DNA of 64,000 bases from assembly GCA_964464755.1 (NCBI GenBank), contig CAYXGZ010000009.1, positions 13,553 through 77,552 of the forward strand, given 5' to 3'. The notes under the pieces are model-generated. The model was given only the letters and a program-made list of their open reading frames with translations, was not told the origin of the DNA and did not search any database. The DNA comes from CAYXGZ01 sp964464755 (lineage in GTDB: Bacteria > Planctomycetota > MHYJ01 > JACPRB01). The translations under genes were made by a program, and so were the position numbers. The number at the start of each line of letters is the position of its first letter. Positions within the stretch are counted from its first letter, which is position 1. Shown here one piece after another: positions 17,428-26,000 of this stretch.

Positions 17428-19374
17428 ATGACCGACGCGCCCAAGGGGTTCGGCGAGCAGTTCATCCAGCGCCTTCAGGGCCAGGGGATCTCGCGGGGCC
17501 AGATCAACAAGGTCCTCGCGCTCCAGAAGCTCTGCGAGGACGTGACGGCCCTCGGGCAGCAGGGGCTCCTCTCGGAGGCCGCCCTGCTCGAGATCTCCAA
17601 GGTCGAGGCCCCCGCCCGCCAGAAGCAGCTCGCCGAGATCGCCGCCGAGCACGAGCTCCCCGTCGGCTGGATCCGCGAGCTCGCCCGCCTCATCAAGCAC
17701 GGCGAGACCTCGAAGACCGACCGCGAGGCCAACCGCTACTGGGACTTCTTCTTCGAGGCGGTCGACCTGCTCCGCCGCGAGGGCACCGGCAAGTCCGTCC
17801 TCGACCGCGTCAAGGGCTTCACCGTCGCCAAGGACGTCGCCGACGCCTCCAAGGAGCGCGAGCACGTCGACTTCAAGCAGTTCAACCTCGTCAGCGGCCG
17901 CGGCCTCGACGTCGGCACCTCGAACCTCGTCGGCTCCGCCCGCAAGGACGACGGCGGAACCGTCTACAACATCCAGCGCAACGCCTTCCTCGACGTCCGC
18001 AGCGACACGTTCACGAAGAAGATGCTCATGAAGCTCGGCGTGGACCACGTCGTCAACAACGACAAGGCCTACGTCATCGGCGACCCCGCCTTCGAGCTCG
18101 CCAACATCTTCGAGAAGAACACGCGCCGGCCGATGCGCGACGGCATGATCAGCCCCTCCGAGCCCGAGGCCCTCCTCATCGAGCGCCTCCTGATCACCCA
18201 GGTCCTCGGGCGGCCCCACGAGCCCGGCGAGGTCTGCGCCTACTCGATCCCCGCGGACCCCATCGACGTCGAGCGCAACGTCGTCTACCACTCGGGCTCG
18301 ATCGAGACGATCCTCCGCAAGCTCGGCTACACCCCCAAGCCCGTCCTCGAGGGCCACACGGTGGTCTTCGCCGAGCTCGCCGCCGACGACTACACCGGCA
18401 TCGGCATCTCCTGCGGCGCCGGCATGTGGAACATCTGCATCTCCTACAAGTCGCTGCCCGCCCTCGTCTTCTCCACCTCGCGCGGCGGCGACTGGATCGA
18501 CAACAACGTCGCCCACGCGCTCGGGCTGCCGTCGAGCCAGGTCTGCGCCGTCAAGGAGTCCGGCGTCGACCTCAACCGGCCCCGCGACCGCGTCGAGGAC
18601 GCGATCTGCATCTACTACCGCAACCTGATCCACTACTCGCTCGAGACCATCCGGCAGAAGTTCGAGACCGCCCAGAACATGCCGATCTTCCGCAACCCGA
18701 TCAGCATCGTCTGCGCGGGCGGCACCTCGATGGTCAAGGGCTTCATCGACGTCTTCCGCAGCGAGTTCGAGAAGATCAACTTCCCCCTCGAGGTGAAGGA
18801 GATCCGGATGGCGCAGGACCCGCTGCGCACCGTGGCGATGGGCTGCCTCGAGGCCGCGCTGGAGGAGACGCGCGTGCGCGCCTCCGGCGGCCAGCCCGAG
18901 AACGAGCTGAACCTCGGCCGCGCGGGGATCACGAGCACGGCGAGCTCCGTCGGCCGCGAGACGCGGCGCCTGCTGGTCAAGCCCCCGGACCCGCTGCCGC
19001 CCCACGAGCTGCGGCCGGACGCGCCGCCCCCCGCCGCGCCGTCGCCGGAGTCCCTCGTCGAGACCAAGGCGGCCCCCGCGCCGAAGATCGAGCCCGAGGC
19101 CCCGCCGGAGGCGAAGGTGGAGAAGGCGCCGGAACCCGCGATCGAGAAGGCTCCCGAGCCCGAGGTCGCGCCGGAGCCCGGACCCGGGGCCGAGCTGCCC
19201 GAGGCGAACTTCGAGCCGATCGAGGAGCCGGAGGCTCCGGCGGAGGAGAAGCCCGCGTCGGATCCCGCCGACGACCCCAAGGACACGGGGGCCGCTGACG
19301 CCGACGAGCAGACCGCGGCCTCGCCCGGCGAGGACAAGGACACCGACCGCGGCGACCTTCCGCTGATTTCGTAG
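17428..19374 (+). CDS. Actin-fold ATPase, long paralog with extra N-domain and acidic tail
   Basis: 648 residues. Residues 1-150 are a helical domain with no recognised relative (RLQGQGISRGQINKVLALQK). The actin-like core is about 158-480: phosphate-1 GLDVGTSNLV (Asp161), RRPMRDGMISP, the phosphate-2-like GIGISCGAGMWN (Ser near 328) and adenosine motif VCAGGTSMVKGF (about 428). Residues about 490-648 are a disordered, acidic Pro/Glu/Ala tail (PEPAIEKAPEPE). It shares long blocks with the preceding protein, so the two arose by duplication. It is cytoplasmic by composition. The extra domains may dock the coiled-coil protein or a membrane partner; this is inference. Confidence 0.85.
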   Translation: MTDAPKGFGEQFIQRLQGQGISRGQINKVLALQKLCEDVTALGQQGLLSEAALLEISKVEAPARQKQLAEIAAEHELPVGWIRELARLIKHGETSKTDREANRYWDFFFEAVDLLRREGTGKSVLDRVKGFTVAKDVADASKEREHVDFKQFNLVSGRGLDVGTSNLVGSARKDDGGTVYNIQRNAFLDVRSDTFTKKMLMKLGVDHVVNNDKAYVIGDPAFELANIFEKNTRRPMRDGMISPSEPEALLIERLLITQVLGRPHEPGEVCAYSIPADPIDVERNVVYHSGSIETILRKLGYTPKPVLEGHTVVFAELAADDYTGIGISCGAGMWNICISYKSLPALVFSTSRGGDWIDNNVAHALGLPSSQVCAVKESGVDLNRPRDRVEDAICIYYRNLIHYSLETIRQKFETAQNMPIFRNPISIVCAGGTSMVKGFIDVFRSEFEKINFPLEVKEIRMAQDPLRTVAMGCLEAALEETRVRASGGQPENELNLGRAGITSTASSVGRETRRLLVKPPDPLPPHELRPDAPPPAAPSPESLVETKAAPAPKIEPEAPPEAKVEKAPEPAIEKAPEPEVAPEPGPGAELPEANFEPIEEPEAPAEEKPASDPADDPKDTGAADADEQTAASPGEDKDTDRGDLPLIS

Positions 19375-19423
19375 AACTTCGCCCTCCCCTCCCGCGTCCA
19401 AGCCGGAAACCGGAGGACGCCCC

Positions 19424-20056
19424 ATGATCCGACTCGCGCTGGCCCTCGCCCTGCTCGCCCCCGCCCAGGCTCCCGGGCCCTGGATCCCGCTCCAGGAGGG
19501 GACGACCTGGACCTACGCCGGGACGACGACCTCGCTCGCGGGGCTCGCGAAGTTCACGCTCAAGGCGGCCGCGGGGCCGGAGGACGAGATCTCCGTCGAC
19601 GGCGCGAAGACGAGGGCGCGGCGGATCACGCTGACGAAGTCCGTCCCCGAGGCGAAGGACGTCGTGGTCGTGCGCTGGATCGCGGCGGGCGACGTGGAGA
19701 CCTTCGTCTACGCGGGGACGGCGGAGGCCGCGAAGGTCGTGCTGCGCGCCGGGGTGACGCGGGAGAAGGACGGGCGCGCGAAGGCGGCGGGGCTCGCGCT
19801 CGCGGCGCTGCTGCACCTGGACGGCGAGACCGCCTTCGAGCTCAACCGCGCGGGCGACTGCGCGCGGAAGGAGCTGGAGGTCCCCGCCGGGAAGTTCGCG
19901 GCGCTGCTGGTGACGTCGTCCCACCGCGGCGTCTTCGCCGAGACGTGGATTTCCGCGGGGACGGGCCTGGTCCAGGCGGCGCTCCCGGTCGGCGCCCCGG
20001 ATCGCGACGGAATGCGAACCGAGCTCTCGCTGACCGCCTTCGCCCCGGGGAAGTGA
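19424..20056 (+). CDS. Secreted beta-rich hypothetical protein
   Basis: 210 residues. A signal peptide (ALALALLAPAQA) is followed by WIPLQEGTTWTY, an opening typical of secreted domains that describe a folded beta sandwich. A second half has LEVPAGKFAALLVTSS and ETWISAGTGLVQ, a pattern resembling the LolA/DUF3108-like secreted folds. GGAGG lies 7 bases before the ATG. It lies 49 bases after the long actin-like gene and may be co-transcribed. Function unknown. Confidence 0.75.
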   Translation: MIRLALALALLAPAQAPGPWIPLQEGTTWTYAGTTTSLAGLAKFTLKAAAGPEDEISVDGAKTRARRITLTKSVPEAKDVVVVRWIAAGDVETFVYAGTAEAAKVVLRAGVTREKDGRAKAAGLALAALLHLDGETAFELNRAGDCARKELEVPAGKFAALLVTSSHRGVFAETWISAGTGLVQAALPVGAPDRDGMRTELSLTAFAPGK

Positions 20057-20107
20057 CGCGGGGCGGGATCCGCCGACCTTGAGCGTGCCCTACAGGGCCG
20101 GCTGCGT

Positions 20108-20205
20108 TGCCCGGGCGGCGTCCCCCGCCCTGGCCCCCTGCCCTTCCGGGATCCCGTCACCCGGATGGGCCTTCGCTTGGCCCACTCTCGCCACGTTGGC
20201 CAAGC
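20108..20205 (+). repeat. Intergenic repeat, copy 1
   Basis: Conserved blocks TGCCCGGGCG (20108), CCCCCGCCCTG (20122) and GGCCTTCGCTTGGCC (20168-20182) recur in the same order near 22852-22966, the last two with identical 46-base spacing. This copy also folds through GCTTGGCC/GGCCAAGC (20175-20205). It lies between the secreted protein and the GTPase gene. Confidence 0.6.
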
Positions 20206-20285
20206 TGAATCGGGCGACCCGGGGAAGGAGGCCGTGGACCCCTCGAACCTCGCCCTGCGGGGTATGATCCGCATCCGGGGACCGG

Positions 20286-20882
20286 ATGCAACTGAACAAC
20301 CTGAGGCAGTATTGGGCCGCCATGGTCCTGCTCGTCGGCCCGATCGGGGCGGGTCGCATGACGACGCTCGAATGCCTGGAGCGCCGCACCCGGCATCTGA
20401 AACCGCCTCCCCGGTGGTCCCAGATCCTCACGACCCCGCCGATGGAGGTCAGCTTCCACATCGACCTGGCCAAGCAGGACGGATGGAACGTGGAGTGCCA
20501 CTTCTACCTCGAGGGGTCGCGATCCGACCCCGCGAATCACCGCCGGCTGCTGGCGATGGCCGACATCGTCTGGTTCGTGGGGGACTCCACGCGTCCGAAG
20601 GAGTCCGCCGACACCCTGCGCGATCTCCGCGCCGAGCCGGCGGCCCGCGGCGCCGCCTGGATCCTCCAGTACAACAAGCGCGATCTCGCGGGCGCGGTGC
20701 CCGTCGCGGAACTGGACGCGCTGCTGAAGCGGGGCGACCTCCCGATGCTGGAGACCGTGGCGACGCGACAGGAGGGCTTCGACCGGGCGCTGGAGCTCAT
20801 CGACGGCATCGTGCGGGCCCGGATCGCGGCCCACCCCGGCAACGGACCGGGGGCGCCGCGGATGGGCGGCGCGGAGGCGTAG
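20286..20882 (+). CDS. MglA-like small GTPase with a degenerate P-loop
   Basis: 198 residues. The fold is suggested by a P-loop-like VLLVGPIGAGRMTT (18-27), a Ras/MglA-style strand FHIDLAKQDGWNVECHFY, the strand ADIVWFVGDS (about 92-101) and a good G4 motif NKRD (130-133). In MglA of Myxococcus the P-loop is GxxxxGKT; here Lys and Thr are Arg24 and Met25. Catalysis may thus be lost while nucleotide binding remains. Such proteins act as polarity switches; no MglB-like partner is nearby. A weak TATGAT box lies 17 bases before the ATG. A terminator follows at 21097. Confidence 0.7.
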   Translation: MQLNNLRQYWAAMVLLVGPIGAGRMTTLECLERRTRHLKPPPRWSQILTTPPMEVSFHIDLAKQDGWNVECHFYLEGSRSDPANHRRLLAMADIVWFVGDSTRPKESADTLRDLRAEPAARGAAWILQYNKRDLAGAVPVAELDALLKRGDLPMLETVATRQEGFDRALELIDGIVRARIAAHPGNGPGAPRMGGAEA

Positions 20883-21096
20883 AGCAGCGGCCAGCCGCGA
20901 TCTTCTCGAGGAAGCCACGAGTCCTGGGCGGGGGACCACCCGGGGCCGCCCCGTGGGCCGGATGGCGGGGTGTTCCCGGGATCGAAGAGCGCGTCCCATG
21001 AGGCCGCTCCGGTTCTCCAGGCGGGCTCCCCCGCCCGGCTCCCCTTCCCGACCCCGGTCCGACCGCCCGGGCCGGCCTGGCCGTGGGCGCTCTTCG

Positions 21097-21119
21097 CGGG
21101 GCGATCCCCCGTTTTTTTT
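21097..21119 (+). terminator. Intrinsic terminator after the MglA-like gene
   Basis: CGGGG (21097-21101), a 5-base loop CGATC, CCCCG (21107-21111), then eight T (21112-21119). It ends the upstream transcript just before the tetR promoter. Confidence 0.75.
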
Positions 21120-21121
21120 CC

Positions 21122-21150
21122 TTGATAACATACCGACTGGTCGGTATTAT
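21122..21150 (+). promoter_or_regulatory. TetR promoter with overlapping palindromic operator
   Basis: TTGATA (21122-21127), 17 bases, TATTAT (21145-21150), then 6 bases to the ATG at 21157. The spacer holds ATACCGACTGGTCGGTAT (21130-21147), an 8-base inverted repeat with a 2-base centre, overlapping the -10. This is the classic placement for autorepression by the TetR-type protein encoded next. Confidence 0.85.
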
Positions 21151-21156
21151 ACAGGC

Positions 21157-21798
21157 ATGAGCCATCGACCCTCCCCCGACCGCCGCCCCCGGCAGGCCCG
21201 CGCCGAGCGCACCCGCCACCGCATCCTCGAGGCCGCCGCCTCCGTCTTCGGCGAGCGCGGCTTCGACGGCGCCTCCCTCGACGACGTCGTCCGGGCCAGC
21301 CGCGTCACCAAGGGCGCCTTCTACTTCCACTTCCGCTCCAAGGAGGAGGTCGCCCTCGCCGCCTTCCGCTTCAAGCAGGAGCAGCTCGTCGCGCGGCTGT
21401 ACGCCGACGCGGGGAGCCAGCCCGACGCCCTGGGGCAGCTCCGGGCCCTGCTGAGGGCCCGCGCCCGGCTCCTGGCCGGGGACCCCGCCTTCCGCTGCTT
21501 CCTCCGCCTCGCGCTCGACCTCGAGGTGAAGGCCGAGCCCGGGTCGGTCTTCGCCGGGTTCCTCGAGCTGTCGATCGGGAAGTTCGTGGACCTGGTGAAG
21601 CGGGGCCAGGGGGAGGGCGTGATCGACGCGGCGCTGGACCCGCGCGCCGCGGGCGAGGGGATCTTCTCGGCCATGATCGGCGCCGACGAGGTCTCCCGGC
21701 TGCGGTCCGGCGGGAAGGATCTCGCGCGACGGACCGAGGGCCTGCTGGACCTGCTCGAGGCGGGGCTGCGGAGCCGTTCCCGGAACACCCATCGTTGA
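21157..21798 (+). CDS. TetR-family transcriptional repressor
   Basis: 213 residues from ATG 21157; the longer frame upstream crosses the promoter. An N-terminal TetR DNA-binding domain (about 19-65) has RHRILEAAASVFGERGFDGAS and the recognition helix VTKGAFYFHFRSKEE. The C-terminal ligand domain is of the AcrR/NemR-like length. It should bind the palindrome in its own promoter and so control itself and the hydrolase gene 14 bases downstream. The inducer is unknown. The ATG is 6 bases after the -10, so the mRNA is probably leaderless. Confidence 0.93.
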   Translation: MSHRPSPDRRPRQARAERTRHRILEAAASVFGERGFDGASLDDVVRASRVTKGAFYFHFRSKEEVALAAFRFKQEQLVARLYADAGSQPDALGQLRALLRARARLLAGDPAFRCFLRLALDLEVKAEPGSVFAGFLELSIGKFVDLVKRGQGEGVIDAALDPRAAGEGIFSAMIGADEVSRLRSGGKDLARRTEGLLDLLEAGLRSRSRNTHR

Positions 21799-21812
21799 AC
21801 AAGGAGGATGCC

Positions 21813-22811
21813 ATGAAGACCGGAATCGTCGGGGCGCCGGCGCTCGGCGCGAAGCAGGCGGAGTTCGCCCGGATGCAGGGACTCCTGCTGGACCACTACG
21901 GGGTGAAGGCGGAGTCCCGGTTCCTCGCGCTGCGCGAGCCGGCCATGCGGGCCCACGCGCTCGACGCGGGGCGGGGCGAGCCGCTCGTGCTCATCCACGG
22001 CGGCGACGGGGAGGGCGCGACCTGGACCCCGTTGATCGCGGAGCTGCAGCACGAATACCGGGTCCTCGCCGTGGACCGCCCCGGGTTCGGGCTGAGCGAC
22101 CCCTTCGACTACCGCCGGACCGACCTGCGCCGCCACGCGGCCGATTTCGTCGTCTCCCTGCTCGACGCGCTCGAGCTCCCGTCGGCGACGATCGTCGCCT
22201 GCTCGATGGGGGGCTTCTTCGCGCTGTCCGCCGCGCTCGCCGCGCCGAACCGCGTCGACCGCCTCGTGCTCGTCGGCATGCCCGTCGGCCTCTCGCGCGA
22301 GGTGTCGTGGCCGCTGCGCCTCATCTGCGCGATCCCGGGGATGACGCGGCGCTTCATGAAGGGCGTCCAGAGCCTCGAGGGGCAGCGGAACCAGTACCGC
22401 ACGATGTTCCACATCGACCCGGACTCGGTGCCCGAGCTGTACCTCCGGACGCGACTCGCCGGGGTCACGCTCCCCGGCTCCGCCGACACCTGGGCCCTGC
22501 TCCTGCGCCGGGTCTGCGGCCTGTGGGGGATCCGCCGCGAGATGTACCTGGGCGACGAGCTGCCGGACCTGCGTCCCCCGACGCTGGTGCTCTGGGGGGA
22601 GCGCGACATGGCGCCCGTCGAGGCCGGCCGCGCGGGCTGCGCGCCGATCCCGCGGGGGAGGTTCGTGGAAATGAAGGGCGTGGGGCACTTCCCGTACCTG
22701 GAGAGCCCGCGCGTCACGGCGGACCTGATCCGGGAGTTCCTCCGCGGGGACGAGGCGCCGGGGATCCCCGCGGTCGAGACCGCGGGGGCCGCGCCTCTCT
22801 CGGGAGGCTAG
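21813..22811 (+). CDS. Alpha/beta-hydrolase
   Basis: 332 residues from ATG 21813 with AAGGAGG 5 bases before. The alpha/beta-hydrolase fold is shown by the oxyanion loop IHGGDGEGATW, nucleophile Ser131 in ACSMGG, acid Asp265 in GERDMAPV and His292 in GVGHFPYLE. The N-terminal 40 residues precede the core. Members cleave esters, epoxides, C-C or C-halogen bonds; the substrate cannot be told here. It is co-transcribed with the TetR gene (overlapping region of 14 bases) and is probably induced by the TetR ligand, which may be its substrate. Confidence 0.9.
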   Translation: MKTGIVGAPALGAKQAEFARMQGLLLDHYGVKAESRFLALREPAMRAHALDAGRGEPLVLIHGGDGEGATWTPLIAELQHEYRVLAVDRPGFGLSDPFDYRRTDLRRHAADFVVSLLDALELPSATIVACSMGGFFALSAALAAPNRVDRLVLVGMPVGLSREVSWPLRLICAIPGMTRRFMKGVQSLEGQRNQYRTMFHIDPDSVPELYLRTRLAGVTLPGSADTWALLLRRVCGLWGIRREMYLGDELPDLRPPTLVLWGERDMAPVEAGRAGCAPIPRGRFVEMKGVGHFPYLESPRVTADLIREFLRGDEAPGIPAVETAGAAPLSGG

Positions 22812-22851
22812 GCCCGGGCCGCCAAGGGAGCCTTGAGTTCCAGCCGCGCAG

Positions 22852-22975
22852 TGCCCGGGCGCTCGGGGACCGCCCCGAGGGCCCGGGTCCGCGGCCCGGT
22901 CACAGCCCCCGCCCTGCCCGATCCTCCGACCCGAATTGCGTCGCCCAAACTGGCCTTCGCTTGGCCTATCTTCGG
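22852..22975 (+). repeat. Intergenic repeat, copy 2
   Basis: TGCCCGGGCG (22852), CCCCCGCCCTG (22906) and GGCCTTCGCTTGGCC (22952-22966) match copy 1 at 20108-20205. The spacing of the last two blocks is the same (46). A 40-base insertion containing CTCGGGG/CCCCGAG separates the first two. Both copies have the same orientation and bracket the GTPase-TetR-hydrolase genes. Confidence 0.6.
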
Positions 22976-23006
22976 CCCGCCGAGTTGCCCCGGCCACCCC
23001 GCTTGG

Positions 23007-26000
23007 TCACTTCCCGCGCTCCTCGCACTCCGCCAGGCGCCGTTCCACGACCGCCTCCAGGGAGGGATCGAGTTCGACGGCCTTCCGATAGCAGCGCGCC
23101 GCCTCCCGGTATTCCGCCGCTTCCGCCTGGAAACGCCCCAGGTCCCGATGCGCGTCCCCCGCCTGGTGCCAGAGCACGGCCGAGCCCGGCGCCAACGCCA
23201 GCGCCTTCGCGGAAGCTTCCAATCCCGACTTGTACAACTCCAGGTCCGGACTCCCCTTCGCCCCCTTCCAGGACGCGATGGCCAGCCGGGCCGTCGCCAG
23301 GGAATCCCAGTCGTCGAACCCGGCCCCCTCCAGCGAGCGCCCCTTCTCGAGGTCCGCCCGCGCGGCCTCGTAGGCAAGGAGCGGGTCCCCGTTCGACTCC
23401 TGGATTCCAGCCCCCAGGTGGAGGTGGACCCGGCCCCGGTCGATCCAGGAATCCGGATAGGTCGGTACCAGCCGCACCGCCTCGTCGAGGGCCTCCTTTG
23501 CCGAGCGCAGGCGGGAACCGGGATCCGGGTCGACCTTCGCCAGCGCGATCCGGATCCTGCCCAGCCAGGCCCATGACCTCCCGTGGCCCGGAGCCGCCTC
23601 GACCGCCTTCCGCAACGCCTCCTCGGCGGCCGCCAGCTGCCCCGGTTCCCGCCCCCGGCAGTCGCGGTTGTACCGGATCATCCCGGTGAGGAGCCACCCC
23701 TCGACGTAGCGGGGATTCAGCCGCAGCGCCTCGGCCAGGTCCCCCAGCGCCGCGAGGTAGTCGGAGTCCGGATCCTGGCCCCGGACCTGCTTCCGCGAGG
23801 CCAGGTTGTAACGGGCGATGGCCCGCCGGCCCCAGGCCGAGACGGCACACGGATTCACCTCGAGGGCCCGCGAGTAGGAGTCGAACGCCTCGAGCAGGCG
23901 ACCCTCCTCCGACGGCACGCGCAGGGCCCAGCTCACCAGGAGGTGTCCACGCAACTCGTGCACCAGCGCCATCCCGGGCCCGCGCCGCACCGCCTCGTCG
24001 GCGTCCGCGAGACCCGCGCGGTACTGGACGCCCGGATCCGACGCCGACTTGCCAAGCTCCGAGCGGAGCACGGCGCGCCAGATCCAGGTCTCGACCCGGT
24101 CGGGATCCAGCCGCAGCGATTCGTCGTAGTCCGCGAGGGCCCGGGCGAAGATGTCCGAGGGATCCTGCCCCTGCCGCGCGAGCTGCTGGCCCCAGGACAC
24201 CCGGGCCTGAGCCCGCATCCTCCACGCGTCGGCCAGTCCCGCGAACCGGGCGATCGCCGAGTCCGCCTCCTCCAGCGCCGCCTTGTAGACGACGCGGTAA
24301 TCCTGGTCCACCCCGGCCCGCCACTGGCCCAGGTTGACCCGCGCGCCCACGAGGTCGCAGAGGATCCGCGCGTCCGCGGGATCCAGCCGGGCCGCGGTCT
24401 CCAGGGCCTCCAGCGCCGATCGCGAGGCCTCCTCCGGGGAGCGGCCCGCCTCCCGATTGAATAGGGCCCGCTGGGCCTCCAGGATCCCGCGGTAGCGCCA
24501 GGCCCGGGCGAAACCGTGATCCAGCTCCAGGGCCCTCCGGCAGTCCTCGAGGGCGCGCTCGTGGGAATCCGCCGACTCGCGGCCCAAGAGGGTCTCGTGC
24601 AGGTAGCGGATGAGCTCCGCGCGGACCCGGAGCAGGAGGAACTCCACGGAACGGGCCTCGAAACGCAGGAGGGAGTCCGCGTCGGCGCGCGCCGCGTCCA
24701 CCTCGGCCCCCGGGTCCTTCCCCGTGTTCCGGAGCTGGTTGGCCCGCTCGATCCGGGCCCGCGTCCGGCCCTCCAGGTGCGGTCGGTAGCCCCGGTCGCG
24801 CTCGATCCCGAGGGTCCACGCCGCGATCGCCTCGGGCCAGCGCCGCTCCTGCTCCTCGATCCCCGAGAGAGCCTCGACGGCCTCCTCGAGATCGGGGACC
24901 CCGCCGGCCAGGAACTCCCGCGCCCCCGCCACGTCTCCACGACCCCACGCGTCCAGCCCCCGGGCGCAGGCCAGCTGGGAGGCGGGAAAGGTCCCGGGGG
25001 CCGCGAGGATGGCCTCAAGGTCCCGCTCCACCAGCTCCTTCAGCCTCCGCGCCTCGGGATCCGCGAGCCCCAGCTTCACGGCGTCCGGGGTCTCGCCCGG
25101 CCTCCAGGCCTGCTCGACGAGCCTCGCGATCCGCGCCCGGCGCTCCTTGGCGACGAGGACCAGGCGCTCGTAGCGCGACGGCAGGTACGCCGGGTCCTTC
25201 GCGAGCGCCCGGTCCTGCTCCTTCCTCGCGCCGACGTCGTCCAGAAGCGCCCGGCGCATCCGGCCCCGGCGGTAATGGGGCTCCGGATCCCGCGGCAGCG
25301 CGGCCTCCGCCCTCGCGCAGCTCTCCTCCAGCCTCCGGGCGAACTTCTCCATCCCCTCCAGCCGGCCCGCCCGGCGCAGCTCCAGCGCCGCCCCGAGGTT
25401 CGTCTCGCTCGACTCCCGGAGCTGCGCCAGGAGAAGGTCCCGGTTCTCCCCGGACGTCTTCACCAGCAGCGCCGAGAGCCCGGCGAGCAGGAGCGCTCCG
25501 AGGGCCGCCCCGATCGCGAGCCCCTTCCGCTTCGCGAGGTGCTTGCGGAGCCGGTACACGACCGTCGAGCCCCGCGCCTCGACGGGTTCTCCCTCGAGCC
25601 AGCGGTCCAGGTCCGCGGCCAGCGCCTCCGCGGTCGCGTAGCGCTCCGCGGGGTCCTTCTCGAGGCAGCGCAGGACGATGTTCTCGAGGTCGCGGTCGCC
25701 GAGGGCGGGCGGCGGGGCCTCCTCGGAAAGCAGCTTCCGGATCGTGTCGTAGACGGACGTGCCGAGGAAGGGGGGCATTCCGGCCAGGAGATCGTAGAGC
25801 GTGGCGCCGAGGCCCCAGACGTCGAACGACGGGGCGGCGGGCCGGCCGGAGGCCTGCTCGGGGGCCATGTACGACGGCGTGCCGACGACGAGGCCGGGGA
25901 CGGAGACGCCGGAGTCGCCCTCGACCGGGCGCGCCAGGCCGAAGTCCATCACCATGACCTGGTCGGCGGAGACCATGAGGTTCTCCGGTTTCAGGTCCCG

